Source: an uncultured Rickettsiaceae bacterium
Lineage (GTDB): Bacteria > Pseudomonadota > Alphaproteobacteria > Rickettsiales > Rickettsiaceae
Direction of reading: 5' to 3'
NCBI GenBank assembly: GCA_905479885.1
Contig: CAJQOE010000030.1
Coordinates: forward strand, 1-32,158
Length of the DNA stretch: 32,158 bases
Shown piece by piece: positions 10,729 through 20,820 of this stretch. Positions within the stretch are counted from its first letter, which is position 1, and each line of letters starts with the position of its first letter. The notes under the pieces were generated by a model. That model worked only from the letters and a program-made list of their open reading frames with translations, did not search any database and had not been told where the DNA came from. Both the position numbers and the translations under genes were made by a program.

Positions 10729-11691
10729 ATGACTCAATATAAATACTCTATACCAGAAGACTTGCATGGCTCAAGGTTAGACAAGGCTTTGAGTAGCCTT
10801 TGCCATGAATCATCCCGTAGCCAAATTCAGAAAGCGATCAAAAACAATCAGCTTATTCTTAATGGCCAGATTATTTCTAATTTATCCGCTAAGGTCAAGG
10901 AGAATGATGAAGTAGAAATAATTATTACAGAAGAAGTGCAAGCTGGTGTTTTGCCAGTAAATATCCCTCTGGATATTATTTATGAAGATGAAGATCTTAT
11001 TGTAATAAATAAAAGTGCGAATATGACCGTGCATCCTGGAGCTGGCAATCATAATGACACTTTAGTGAATGCGTTATTGTATCATACTAATAGCTTGTCT
11101 GATGTTGGCGGCGAGTGTCGTCCTGGTATTGTGCATCGATTAGATAAAACTACATCTGGTTTAATGGTGGTGGCAAAAAATAATCAGGCGCACGTACATT
11201 TGGCGCAGCAGATTGAAACCAGAGAATTAACTCGTAGGTACAAAGCGCTAATTTGGGGAATGATTAAACCAACAGAGGGAATAATTAATTTCCCAATAGG
11301 TAGAAGTCGTTTGGATCGCAAGAAAATGTCCACCTTGAAATTTGGTGGAAAAACTGCAATTACTCATTATAAAACGTTAGAAATTTTCTGTGGGGGTTTA
11401 TTTAGTATTGTTGAGTGTAAGCTAGAAACAGGTAGGACTCACCAAATACGGGTACATTTAAGTCATATTAAACACTCTATTGTTGGCGATCAAACTTATG
11501 GAAATAATAGCCGTAAAATTCATGGTTGCCCAGATGCGCTTAAAGAGCCTTTGGCTGCAATGAAACATCAAGCATTACATTCTTTTCATATAAGTTTTAT
11601 TCATCCTAAAACTGATGAGAGATTAACTTTCGAAAAAGATGTGCCATCAGAATATAGTGATCTTGTTGAATTTATTCGCAAGTCTCGTTGA
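10729..11691 (+). CDS. rluD: 23S rRNA pseudouridine synthase, RluD family
   Basis: S4-like N-terminus; PGIVHRLDKTTSGLMVVAKN catalytic motif; TGRTHQIRVHL. Confidence 0.92.
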   Translation: MTQYKYSIPEDLHGSRLDKALSSLCHESSRSQIQKAIKNNQLILNGQIISNLSAKVKENDEVEIIITEEVQAGVLPVNIPLDIIYEDEDLIVINKSANMTVHPGAGNHNDTLVNALLYHTNSLSDVGGECRPGIVHRLDKTTSGLMVVAKNNQAHVHLAQQIETRELTRRYKALIWGMIKPTEGIINFPIGRSRLDRKKMSTLKFGGKTAITHYKTLEIFCGGLFSIVECKLETGRTHQIRVHLSHIKHSIVGDQTYGNNSRKIHGCPDALKEPLAAMKHQALHSFHISFIHPKTDERLTFEKDVPSEYSDLVEFIRKSR

Positions 11692-11748
11692 CATGTATAT
11701 AATTAGTAATTAACATGATTAGAGTAATAAAATTGGAATATCTGCACT

Positions 11749-12492
11749 ATGAATAAATACAAGATTTTTTTAGTAACATTATTATCTATTGTTTTAAACG
11801 CTTGTACTGACAGCAGAGACGAAGATACTTGGTTGGTAGCAACTAGTGCCGATAATCCGCCATACGAACATATGCATAAGGGAGAAATTGTAGGTTTTGA
11901 TATAGATTTAGTGATTGAAATAGGTAAGCATTTAGGCAAAAAAATTGAATTTAAAAACATGGAATTTCATGGATTACTTGCAGCTTTATCTAGTGAAAAT
12001 GTTGATATGGTAGTTGCGGCTATGTCCATAACACCAGAGCGCTTAGCAAGAGTAGATTTTTCTACGCCATATACAGATGCAAGAATTGCTGTGTTATATA
12101 GAAAAAGTGATAAATTTCGTTCCGGAGAAGACTTAGAGGGTAAAGTAGTTGGTGCACAGCTCGGCACTATATGGACTTTAATCGCGCATGATATGTCTTC
12201 AAAATACCATTTTAATACTAAAGCTTTATCGAATAATTTAATGCTCGTAGAAGAATTGAAAAATAAGAGAATGGATGCAATTGTTTTAGAAGAATCGCAA
12301 GTTGAAAGATTTATACAAAAAAACCCAGAACTTGCCAGTTTTCCTGTTAAACAATATGGTTCATCATTTGCGATTGCTTTGCCAAAAGGGTCGCCTTTGA
12401 AAAAGAATATTGACCATACTATCAAGGCTTTAAAAAGCAATGGCACTATAGATGCATTATCTAAAAAATGGGGTGTGCTAGGTGCACAATGA
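11749..12492 (+). CDS. Amino-acid ABC transporter substrate-binding lipoprotein
   Basis: Lipoprotein signal ending LNAC; SBP_bac_3 pattern ADNPPYEHMHKGEIVGFDIDLVIEIGKHLG, MDMVVAAMSITPERLARVDFSTPY-type core. Confidence 0.88.
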   Translation: MNKYKIFLVTLLSIVLNACTDSRDEDTWLVATSADNPPYEHMHKGEIVGFDIDLVIEIGKHLGKKIEFKNMEFHGLLAALSSENVDMVVAAMSITPERLARVDFSTPYTDARIAVLYRKSDKFRSGEDLEGKVVGAQLGTIWTLIAHDMSSKYHFNTKALSNNLMLVEELKNKRMDAIVLEESQVERFIQKNPELASFPVKQYGSSFAIALPKGSPLKKNIDHTIKALKSNGTIDALSKKWGVLGAQ

Positions 12493-12952
12493 GGAATTTA
12501 AAGAGGCTGTTGGTAAATTCCCAACGGGAGTAACGGTTATTTCTACATCTTATGATAATAAGTTGTGGGGATTCACTGCCAATTCTTTTGTATCAGTTTC
12601 TTTAACTCCCCCTCTTGTATCTTTTTGCCTTGATAAAGGATCAGGTAGTTTTAAAGCTTTTAATAAAATGGAGTACTTTGCGATTAATATATTGTCTAAT
12701 GAACAAGCTGCTACGTCAAAACATTTTGCTAATAAAGGGAAAGATAAGTTTTCAAATATTGAGCACGAGATTAGTGAATTTTCAGGTAATCCACTAATTG
12801 TTGGAGCTGTATGTTTTATTGAATGTAAAAAATATAAGCAATTTGAATGTGGTGACCATGTGATTTTTGTTGGTGAAGTTGTACGGACAAAAATCGATCA
12901 GAGTAAACCTCCTTTACTATATTTTGCTAAGTCGTACAAGGAAATTCAATGA
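12482..12952 (+). CDS. Flavin reductase-like (FMN-binding split barrel) protein
   Basis: FKEAVGKFPTGVTVISTSYDNKLWGFTANSFVSVSLTPPLVSFCLDKGSGSF is typical of the flavin reductase domain; overlaps upstream gene. Confidence 0.85.
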   Translation: MHNEEFKEAVGKFPTGVTVISTSYDNKLWGFTANSFVSVSLTPPLVSFCLDKGSGSFKAFNKMEYFAINILSNEQAATSKHFANKGKDKFSNIEHEISEFSGNPLIVGAVCFIECKKYKQFECGDHVIFVGEVVRTKIDQSKPPLLYFAKSYKEIQ

Positions 12953-13692
12953 GTATAATTAAGATAGGTTTGTGTGGAATAAATGGTCGAATGGGTCAAG
13001 CTATTTGCGAATCAATTCGGAATAAAGGAGATAAATTTATACTAGCAGCTAGTCTTAGTAGCGCTCATGAAAAAGGTGATTTAGTCGAATTTTGTAACCA
13101 TTCAGACATTATAATAGATTTTTCTAATGCACATGTGCTAGAAGAGCTAACTAAAGCTGCAATGCTATCTAAAACAAATCTTGTTGTAGGTACTACTGGA
13201 CTGAAAAATAAGCACTTTACTTATCTTAAGGAGTTGTCAAAGCATGTAGCTGTATTATATGCAGCCAATACTAGCATAGGGGCAAATCTAATAGCTATGC
13301 TGGCGGCAAAGTCGGCAAAGATATTGCAAGAATATGATGTTGAGATTATAGAGGCGCATCATAGATATAAGCAAGATGCATCTTCAGGCACGGCTTTAAT
13401 GATTGGAGAAAAAATTGCAGACGCAATAGGCGTTGATTTTACGACAAAGGCAGTATTTGATCGCGCGAATAAAGGCCCGCGTCAAGCTGGAGAAATAGGT
13501 TTTTCTTCGATTCGCGGAGGTGGTATTTTCGGTGAAAATGAGGTGCTGTTTGCTGGTGACAACGAAGTAGTGACAATTGGTTCGAGGGCCTTGTCTAGAG
13601 TTGCTTTTGCGGATGGAGCTTTATTTGCTGCGCAATGGTTATCCAATAAAAAAGCCGGGCTTTATTCTATGCAAGATGTTTTACAGCTATAG
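12949..13692 (+). CDS. dapB: 4-hydroxy-tetrahydrodipicolinate reductase
   Basis: GLCGINGRMGQAI, VVGTTGL, EIIEAHHRYKQDASSGTA. Confidence 0.96.
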   Translation: MSIIKIGLCGINGRMGQAICESIRNKGDKFILAASLSSAHEKGDLVEFCNHSDIIIDFSNAHVLEELTKAAMLSKTNLVVGTTGLKNKHFTYLKELSKHVAVLYAANTSIGANLIAMLAAKSAKILQEYDVEIIEAHHRYKQDASSGTALMIGEKIADAIGVDFTTKAVFDRANKGPRQAGEIGFSSIRGGGIFGENEVLFAGDNEVVTIGSRALSRVAFADGALFAAQWLSNKKAGLYSMQDVLQL

Positions 13693-13730
13693 ATAGTTTG
13701 CCTTTATTATTAAATATGCACATAAAAAGC

Positions 13731-13759
13731 TTGCCTTTTTGATAGAATTGCTCTAAAAA
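13731..13759 (+). promoter_or_regulatory. Candidate sigma70-type promoter for tRNA-Leu
   Basis: TTGCCT, 17-nt spacer, TAAAAA, about 11 nt before the tRNA 5' end; eye-spotted only. Confidence 0.3.
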
Positions 13760-13770
13760 TTGCTGAGTGT

Positions 13771-13855
13771 GCCCGCGTGATGGAATGGTAGACATAGTAG
13801 ACTTAAAATCTGCGGAGCTTAGCTCGTGCCGGTTCAAGTCCGGCCGCGGGTACCA
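13771..13855 (+). tRNA. tRNA-Leu (anticodon UAA), CCA encoded
   Basis: GCCCGCG...CGCGGGT acceptor, anticodon loop CTTAAAA, long variable arm, GGTTCAAGTCC T-loop, terminal ACCA. Confidence 0.95.
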
Positions 13856-13881
13856 CTTATCTAAATCATTCTGGTAGAACT

Positions 13882-14367
13882 ATGTTTATCCAAACAGAAG
13901 AGACTCCAAATCCAAGTGCTTTAAAGTTTTTCCCTGGTAGTGAAGTTAGCCCAACTGGGCCAGTGTTTTTTAACACGCTTGAAGAGGCTGTACATAAAAG
14001 CCAATTAGCTGCAAAGATTTTTAATGTTTATGGCGTTGCAGCGGTATTTTATGGCACTGACTTTATTACTGTAACAAAAGCTGAAGACACTGATTGGAAG
14101 TTGATTAAGCCAGAAATTTTAATGGTCATAATGGATCATTTAGTTGCTGGTATGCCTGTGTTTGACGAAATGCAAAATATTCAAGAAATTGATACAGCTG
14201 GCATGTCGGACATTGAGAAGCAGATCGTTGAAATCATTGAAACTAGAGTGCGTCCTTCAGTAGCTATGGATGGCGGTGATATTGTGTATCAGGGTTTTGA
14301 AGATGGTGTAGTGTATTTACAATTACGCGGTGCTTGTTCTGGCTGTCCAAGCTCATCTATTACCTAA
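13882..14367 (+). CDS. NifU-like Fe-S scaffold protein, truncated by in-frame TAA; same frame continues to a TAG ending at 14439
   Basis: MFIQTEETPNPSALKFFPG, CxxC in RGACSGCPSSSIT, then TAA; in-frame continuation [23 protein letters not shown] matches the expected C-terminal pattern of the family. Confidence 0.88.
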   Translation: MFIQTEETPNPSALKFFPGSEVSPTGPVFFNTLEEAVHKSQLAAKIFNVYGVAAVFYGTDFITVTKAEDTDWKLIKPEILMVIMDHLVAGMPVFDEMQNIQEIDTAGMSDIEKQIVEIIETRVRPSVAMDGGDIVYQGFEDGVVYLQLRGACSGCPSSSIT

Positions 14368-14452
14368 AAAAATGGTATAGAATCAATGCTACAGCATTAC
14401 GTTCCTGAAGTTAAAGGTGTGGAAGCTGCAGAAGAATAGGAATTTTGATCAC

Positions 14453-16261
14453 ATGACAAGGCAAGAATCTTCTTTATCCATCTTGCAAAATATATATGGC
14501 TATAGCGAGTTCCGTGGGGAACAAGAGGCTATTATTGAGCAGGTAAATTCGGGAGGTAATGCTTTTGTTTTGATGCCAACTGGCGGCGGTAAGTCGCTAT
14601 GTTATCAAATACCTGCAATGGTTAGGCATGGTGTAGGCATTATTATTTCACCATTAATTGCTTTAATGCATGACCAGGTAGTTGCGCTAAAGCAATTAGG
14701 GGTTAGAGCTGCTGCAATAAATTCTAGTATATCTGGTGATGCTGTTTGGGCTACAATTGAGCAAATTAGAAATAGCCAGTTGGACTTACTATACGTTGCT
14801 CCGGAGCGCTTATTAACTGATGATTTTCAAACATTAATTGCTGATCTGCCGATTGCTTTATTTGCTATAGATGAAGCGCATTGTGTTTCACAGTGGGGGC
14901 ATGATTTTCGTCCGCATTATACGCAGCTTGGAATATTGGCAGATAAATACCCAGATGTACCACGGATAGCTCTAACTGCTACGGCAGATGCTCCAACGCG
15001 TCATGATATTATAGAAAAATTAAGGCTAACAGAGTGTAAATCCTTTATTGCTGGTTTTGATCGTCCTAATATTAATTATTCGATTGTTCCTAAAGATAAT
15101 CCAAAACAACAATTATTAAAATTTATTCAAGTAAATCATTTGAAAAATAGTGGTATTGTTTATTGTTTATCGAGAAAAATGTGTGAAGAAGTTGCAGAGT
15201 TTCTTGTAGAAAAAAATTATGAAGCGTTGCCTTATCATGCTGGTATGAGCGCTGAATTACGGGCTAAAAATCAAGATATATTTTTACAAGGAGAAGGAAT
15301 AATAATGGTAGCAACTATTGCATTTGGCATGGGTATAGATAAGCCTGATGTAAGATTTGTTGTACATATGACGATTCCTAAAAATATTGAAGGCTATTAC
15401 CAAGAGACTGGCAGGGCTGGGCGTGATGGCTTACCTTCTGAGGCATTGATGATTTATGGTATGAGCGATGCCGCTATGCAGCGTACTTTTATTAATAACG
15501 GCGCCGCACCAGATAATCAAAAACGTATTGAACATCAAAAATTAAATGCATTACTCGGCTTGTGTGAAGCATCGCGTTGTCGTAGGCAAATTTTACTGGA
15601 GTATTTTGGCGATCAAGGAGCAGAGTGCAATAATTGTGATACTTGCCAAAATCCTCCTAAAACTTTTGATGGAATCGTTGCTGCTCAAAAGGCAATTTCT
15701 TGTGTTTACCGTACAGATCAACGTTTTGGTGTGGCTTATCTTATCGATGTTTTGCTAGGCAAAGAAACCGAAAGTATTATAGGATTTGGACATAATAGGA
15801 TAAAAACTTTTGCAGTAGGTCTTGAGTATAGCCGCCAAGAATGGCAGAGTATTTTTCGTCAATTAGTGGCAGAGAATTTACTAATGGTGGATATTACCGG
15901 GCATGGTGGGATACATATTACCGCTCAGGGCATGGAGTTCTTAAAAAATAAACATGAATTGGCCTTATGTAAATATGAAGGTAAAGCGAAAAGTACTAAG
16001 CAGAAAGCCAAAATCTCTGTTGAGTTTACAAGCACAGGGGACGAAGCATTATATAGCGCCCTAAAAGCCAAAAGAACAGAGTTGGCTAAGCTAAATAATG
16101 TTCCGCCATACGTTATTTTTCATGATAAAACTCTCCAGGAAATGACAGTAATTAAACCAATATCGCGCGATTCTCTTCAGGAAATAAGTGGTGTTGGTAG
16201 TAATAAATTAGATAAATATGGTGATGTATTTATAGAGGTTATCGCGAGCTATATTAACTAG
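14453..16261 (+). CDS. recQ: ATP-dependent DNA helicase RecQ
   Basis: [55 protein letters not shown] cysteines and C-terminal HRDC-like region; ORF opens at 14417 but MTRQESS at 14453 is the likelier start. Confidence 0.96.
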   Translation: MTRQESSLSILQNIYGYSEFRGEQEAIIEQVNSGGNAFVLMPTGGGKSLCYQIPAMVRHGVGIIISPLIALMHDQVVALKQLGVRAAAINSSISGDAVWATIEQIRNSQLDLLYVAPERLLTDDFQTLIADLPIALFAIDEAHCVSQWGHDFRPHYTQLGILADKYPDVPRIALTATADAPTRHDIIEKLRLTECKSFIAGFDRPNINYSIVPKDNPKQQLLKFIQVNHLKNSGIVYCLSRKMCEEVAEFLVEKNYEALPYHAGMSAELRAKNQDIFLQGEGIIMVATIAFGMGIDKPDVRFVVHMTIPKNIEGYYQETGRAGRDGLPSEALMIYGMSDAAMQRTFINNGAAPDNQKRIEHQKLNALLGLCEASRCRRQILLEYFGDQGAECNNCDTCQNPPKTFDGIVAAQKAISCVYRTDQRFGVAYLIDVLLGKETESIIGFGHNRIKTFAVGLEYSRQEWQSIFRQLVAENLLMVDITGHGGIHITAQGMEFLKNKHELALCKYEGKAKSTKQKAKISVEFTSTGDEALYSALKAKRTELAKLNNVPPYVIFHDKTLQEMTVIKPISRDSLQEISGVGSNKLDKYGDVFIEVIASYIN

Positions 16262-16269
16262 CAGCTATA

Positions 16270-16300
16270 AAAAGGCTATCTGATATTCAAATAGCCTTTT
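16270..16300. terminator. Bidirectional terminator between recQ (+) and the DUF1013 gene (-)
   Basis: AAAAGGCTAT-(CTGATATTCAA)-ATAGCCTTTT stem flanked by A and T runs, between convergent genes. Confidence 0.85.
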
Positions 16301-16305
16301 CGTGT

Positions 16306-16872
16306 TTATTCGGCCTCTTTAGTTTCTTCTTCGCTATTGCTCAAGCGCGCTTTTTCAATGGTACGGTCAAGGTCGACTTGGCTGCAAATCCCTAGTAATA
16401 CTGGATCACGTTGACGTATATTGGTCATGTTCCAGTGGGAGCGATCACGAATAGCATCAATAGTAGATTTAGTTGTACCAATTAGCTTTATTATGGTTGA
16501 ATCTTTAACATCAGGAAAATTTTTCAACAACCAATAAATTGCATCTGGTTTATCCTGGCGTCGTGCGATCGGAGTATAGTTAGCTCTTTTTTTGCCTTTA
16601 GTAACGGCTTCGTAGGCGGAGCTTAGTTTTAATTTCAATTGAGCTTGCGGGTTGCTGGCACAGCGTGCTAATTCATCTTTATCTAGTTGACCAGAGGTTA
16701 TTGGGTCAACACCCATGATGCCTGCTGCGACTTCGCCATCTGCAATACCTTTAACTTCAAGCTCGTGCAGGCCACAAAAATCAGCTATTTGCTTAAATGT
16801 TAATGATGTGTTATCCACCAACCATACGGCAGTTGCTTTTTGCATTAATGGATATTTTTGCTTTTTGCTCAT
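16306..16872 (-). CDS. DUF1013 family protein (TrcR-like alphaproteobacterial cell-cycle regulator)
   Basis: KYPLMQKATAVWLVDNTSLTFKQIADFCGLHELEVKGIADGEVAAGIMGVDPI is characteristic of the family. Confidence 0.88.
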   Translation of the reverse strand: MSKKQKYPLMQKATAVWLVDNTSLTFKQIADFCGLHELEVKGIADGEVAAGIMGVDPITSGQLDKDELARCASNPQAQLKLKLSSAYEAVTKGKKRANYTPIARRQDKPDAIYWLLKNFPDVKDSTIIKLIGTTKSTIDAIRDRSHWNMTNIRQRDPVLLGICSQVDLDRTIEKARLSNSEEETKEAE

Positions 16873-16969
16873 GTTATAGCTTCAATTTATTATTTAATAG
16901 ATATTTTTCTACTAAGAAAAATACTCCTTTTGTGGGATAAAGTCAAACATTCTTATGATAGGCAATTAT

Positions 16970-18364
16970 TCATTCACGCAGGGCTTTTACTATATCTTCC
17001 ACCATTTTTTTTGCATCATCAAAGAGCATTAAAGTGTTATCTTGAAAAAATAATTCATTTTGTATACCAGCATAGCCAGAAGCCATAGATCTTTTTATAA
17101 ATAGTACTGTCTTTGCAGCTCCAACATCAAGTATCGGCATGCCATAGATCGGGCTGGTTTCATCGGTCTTGGCGGCAGGATTGGTTACGTCATTAGCGCC
17201 AATGACCAGCGCTACATCAGTAGAGCTAAAATCACTATTAATTTCATCTAGCTCTAATACATCTTCATAATCAATGTTTGCTTCCGCAAGTAATACATTC
17301 ATGTGACCCGGCATTCTTCCAGCTACTGGGTGAATAGCGAAACGTACGTTTACACCAGCGCTTTTTAATATTTGCGTCATTTCTTTGATAGCATGTTGGG
17401 ATTGAGCTACCGCCATGCCATAACCTGGAACAATGATTACCGAGTCTGCTTGTTTCATTAAGAAGGCTGCATCTTCTGCGCTACTAACTTTAGCTACTCG
17501 ATCATCTTCTGCATCAGCGTTTTTAGAAATTTTACTTTGCATGAAAGCGCCAAAAATCACATTAAACAGGGATCTATTCATAGCCTTGCACATAATGTAG
17601 CTTAAGATAGCGCCACTTGCGCCTACTAATGCGCCTGTAATGATAAGCAAGCTATTACCAAGAGTAAATCCTATACCTGCAGCGGCCCATCCAGAATATG
17701 AATTTAGCATCGAGACAACCACTGGCATGTCCGCGCCACCAATTGGAATTATTAGCAATATTCCAATTAGTAAAGATAGCAACACTAGGGAATGAAAAAG
17801 AAGTAAGCTTTCGCCTTTAGTGAAATAATAAATCAACGTGATAATAGATATGCTAATTAATAAGCAAATATATTGTTGTCCAAAAAATTTTATAGGCTTT
17901 GCTCCTATAAAACCTTGTAGTTTACCAAAAGCAATTATGGAACCGCTAAACGTAATCGCTCCAATTGCTGCTCCAAGTGACATTTCAATTAATGCTCCAG
18001 TGGGTACTGAACCAGCAACACCGATATTAAAATTATGTGGTGAGATTAGGGCAGCATACGCGACAATTACTGCAGCTAGCCCAACGAAGGAATGGAATCC
18101 TGCAACTAATTGAGGCATTGCGGTCATTGGGATTTTGCGGGCAATTACAGCTCCAACAATTGCTCCAAGGGATATAGTAATAATTAATGGGATCACTTGT
18201 GTAAATGCAGGAAAATTAAAAGTAGCAATCAGCGCTATCGTCATTCCAAGCATGCCAATTATACTGCCAGTTCTTGCAGATTTTGGTGATGATAAGCCCT
18301 TTAGTGCAAATATAAAGCAAATTGCTGAGACTAGGTAAGAAAATTCTATTAATTGTGGGGTCAT
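16970..18364 (-). CDS. pntB: NAD(P) transhydrogenase subunit beta
   Basis: Multi-TM domain then d[55 protein letters not shown]. Confidence 0.97.
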   Translation of the reverse strand: MTPQLIEFSYLVSAICFIFALKGLSSPKSARTGSIIGMLGMTIALIATFNFPAFTQVIPLIITISLGAIVGAVIARKIPMTAMPQLVAGFHSFVGLAAVIVAYAALISPHNFNIGVAGSVPTGALIEMSLGAAIGAITFSGSIIAFGKLQGFIGAKPIKFFGQQYICLLISISIITLIYYFTKGESLLLFHSLVLLSLLIGILLIIPIGGADMPVVVSMLNSYSGWAAAGIGFTLGNSLLIITGALVGASGAILSYIMCKAMNRSLFNVIFGAFMQSKISKNADAEDDRVAKVSSAEDAAFLMKQADSVIIVPGYGMAVAQSQHAIKEMTQILKSAGVNVRFAIHPVAGRMPGHMNVLLAEANIDYEDVLELDEINSDFSSTDVALVIGANDVTNPAAKTDETSPIYGMPILDVGAAKTVLFIKRSMASGYAGIQNELFFQDNTLMLFDDAKKMVEDIVKALRE

Positions 18365-18373
18365 ATTTTTATA

Positions 18374-18781
18374 CTATTTAGCTATTTTTTTTTTAAACAT
18401 TTCAAGCATTCTTTCGGTTACTACAAAGCCACCAAAAATATTTATTGAAGCAAAAAACGCAGCAATAAAACCTAGCACAGAAGAAATTCCGAATTCAGAA
18501 GTGCCGGCCGAAATTAGTGCGCCAATTATTATAATGCCTGAGATCGCGTTAGTTAGGGACATTAATGGGGTATGTAACGAAGGAGTTACCTTCCACACTA
18601 CATAATATCCAACAAAGCAAGCTAAGGTAAAGATGGTTACAGCAAATACAAAGGGATCAACCCCAACAGTGATGGTTTCTGCTGGTTCTATAGTAATAGC
18701 TTGTAGTTTAGTTATTAAGGCAGTTGCTTTTTCGGCAATTGCAGTTGCGTCATTAATTGCTGTTGGTAATTGATTGCTCAT
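18374..18781 (-). CDS. pntAB: NAD(P) transhydrogenase subunit alpha, TM part
   Basis: [32 protein letters not shown]...[21 protein letters not shown]; lies between pntAA and pntB. Confidence 0.95.
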   Translation of the reverse strand: MSNQLPTAINDATAIAEKATALITKLQAITIEPAETITVGVDPFVFAVTIFTLACFVGYYVVWKVTPSLHTPLMSLTNAISGIIIIGALISAGTSEFGISSVLGFIAAFFASINIFGGFVVTERMLEMFKKKIAK

Positions 18782-18785
18782 AAAT

Positions 18786-19913
18786 TTATACCTTAAATTT
18801 TTTATTAATCATTTTGCCATCAATGCCAATTAGCATTTCTTCGACTAGCTCGTCTTTAAAATCAAATTCCCCGTCTTTTACTGCGTAATTTACAAAGTTA
18901 TAAAGATTTTTGGCGTATAATTTTGAACTATCGCTAGCAATTTTTGCTGCCATATTACTCCATCCGATAATTTTTACTCCGCGTTTGGAAATGATTTTAT
19001 CAATGGATGAGTCATGCACATTGCCTCCAGACCCGGTAGCCATATCAACAATTACCGAGCCAGGACGCATTTTAGCTACCATCTCTCTAGTTACGATAAT
19101 AGGGGCTTTTTTTCCTGGAATTTGTGCGGTAGTAATTACGATATCAAAACCAGCTATAATCTCGGATAAGAATTTTTCTTGTGTTAGGGCAAAATCTTTG
19201 CTTAATTCTTTTGCATATCCAGATTTATCTTCTGCGTCATGTTCTTTATCATTTGGATGGACAAATTTAGCACCCAAGCTTTCTACTTGTTCTTTGGTGG
19301 CTGCACGAACATCATATGCAGATACAGCGCTTCCTAATCTTTTTGCTGTAGCTATTGCCTGAAGGCCAGCTACACCAACTCCAATAATAAGAGTTTTTGT
19401 CGGAGAGATAGTTCCTGCTGCAGTCATCATCATGGGGAAAGCTCTGTCGTAATAATAGCTGGCTTCTATTACGGCGCGGTATCCCGCTAGGTTGCTTTGA
19501 GAAGATAATACATCCATATTTTGCGCCTTAGTAATTCTAGGCACTAATTCCATAGCAATGGTAGAAATTTTTTTCGATAGTGATTTTTCAATATATTCAA
19601 AATTCGTATATGGTGATAATAGGCCAATAATAATAGCGCCATTTTTTGCCATATCAATTTCATTGAATTCATCAATAAGCGGCGTTGGCTGCACCTTTAG
19701 GATGATATCGGCATCAGATAATATTTCTAAAGGGATGGTGGAGACATTAGCGCCAGCGTTTATATAATCAGTATCGGTGAAATTAGCAGCTAAGCCGATA
19801 TTTTTTTCAACAAATACATTATAGCCTTTTGCTATAAACATTTTAGCGCTATCTGGAGTTATCGCAGTACGGCACTCGCCTTTAGCTTGTTCTTTGATGG
19901 CGGCAATTTTCAT
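18786..19913 (-). CDS. pntAA: NAD(P) transhydrogenase subunit alpha, NAD-binding part
   Basis: [75 protein letters not shown]. Confidence 0.96.
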   Translation of the reverse strand: MKIAAIKEQAKGECRTAITPDSAKMFIAKGYNVFVEKNIGLAANFTDTDYINAGANVSTIPLEILSDADIILKVQPTPLIDEFNEIDMAKNGAIIIGLLSPYTNFEYIEKSLSKKISTIAMELVPRITKAQNMDVLSSQSNLAGYRAVIEASYYYDRAFPMMMTAAGTISPTKTLIIGVGVAGLQAIATAKRLGSAVSAYDVRAATKEQVESLGAKFVHPNDKEHDAEDKSGYAKELSKDFALTQEKFLSEIIAGFDIVITTAQIPGKKAPIIVTREMVAKMRPGSVIVDMATGSGGNVHDSSIDKIISKRGVKIIGWSNMAAKIASDSSKLYAKNLYNFVNYAVKDGEFDFKDELVEEMLIGIDGKMINKKFKV

Positions 19914-19998
19914 AGTATTAATTATTTTGTAGTTGAAATTATAGAACTTGGCCTTAGTATGGTTTGATATTAATTTATATCATGGTTATACAATTTTT

Positions 19999-20652
19999 AT
20001 GCATAGCAAAACAACTAATTCACTATACATCTTCAATAGATATCTTATCAGTCTTGTTTTATTGTTCAATAGTCATTTAGCACTAGCTGTAGATTTTTCT
20101 GAAGAGATTAAATCATATATTATCAATATCAAATCCATAGCTGTTGAATTTGAACAATCAGATGCTAATGGACAAATTGCTCACGGTATGTTGATTATCG
20201 ATAAACCTTATAAATTTCGTTGTAATTACTATGAGCCTTTTCCTATAGTTATTGTGGGGAATAAAAATTATATTTCAGTCTATGATTATGAAATGGAAAA
20301 TTTAAGTCGAATCAAAGCTGATGAAAATATATTTCATTTTTTGCTTGTAGACAAAGTTAGCTTTGATGATCAGTTTGAAGTTTTGTTGGCAAAAGAACAG
20401 GGCAAGAATTATATAATAAAGCTCAAGCATCATGGATTAAATAAAGTTAGTGAGATTGTTTTTGAGAAAGAGTCAAAACAGATTCAAGCAATGAAAATTT
20501 TTGAAGAAAATAATGTTATTACTTTAGCTTTTGGTAAGACGCATATAATTCGTGATGTAGCGAAAAGTTTATTTATTATGCGAGATCCAGACATTTTTGA
20601 CAAGCCAGAGCGCTTGAATAGGTTGCAATTACAAAAAAAGTTTAAAGAGTGA
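19999..20652 (+). CDS. lolA: Outer-membrane lipoprotein carrier protein LolA-like
   Basis: Signal peptide, IAVEFEQSDANGQIAHGMLIIDKPYKFRCNYYEPFPIVIVGNKNYISVYDYEMENLSRI pattern; start 19999 gives a conventional signal peptide. Confidence 0.8.
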   Translation: MHSKTTNSLYIFNRYLISLVLLFNSHLALAVDFSEEIKSYIINIKSIAVEFEQSDANGQIAHGMLIIDKPYKFRCNYYEPFPIVIVGNKNYISVYDYEMENLSRIKADENIFHFLLVDKVSFDDQFEVLLAKEQGKNYIIKLKHHGLNKVSEIVFEKESKQIQAMKIFEENNVITLAFGKTHIIRDVAKSLFIMRDPDIFDKPERLNRLQLQKKFKE

Positions 20653-20699
20653 GGTTTAAGTCTTGCTCTGCGGGACTAAAACCATTATCTTTATGCATG

Positions 20700-20782
20700 G
20701 CTAGTGTTGGGCGTTTGTTTTGTTTAGTTGGTCAGGTCTGAAAAGAAGCAGCCAGAGCATTACTTAGCGGGTCAACGCTAGC
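20700..20782 (+). ncRNA. ffs: Signal recognition particle 4.5S RNA (ends approximate)
   Basis: GGTCAGGTCTGAAAAGAAGCAGCCAGAGCA matches the conserved SRP domain IV; flanking GCTAGTGTTG / CAACGCTAGC pair as a basal stem (one G-U). Confidence 0.88.
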
Positions 20783-20820
20783 TATTATTTTTGAATCGGT
20801 GTTAGAAATCATATAGATTT

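Noticed and set aside
11967-12446. 159-aa ORF antisense to the substrate-binding lipoprotein
   Set aside because: No recognisable family; sense-strand gene is clear
14417-14452. Upstream start for recQ
   Set aside because: Overlaps the in-frame continuation of the NifU-like gene; RecQ similarity begins after ATG 14453
18374-19913. Split pntA as a possible gene disruption
   Set aside because: Separate PntAA and PntAB subunits are a normal arrangement in Alphaproteobacteria
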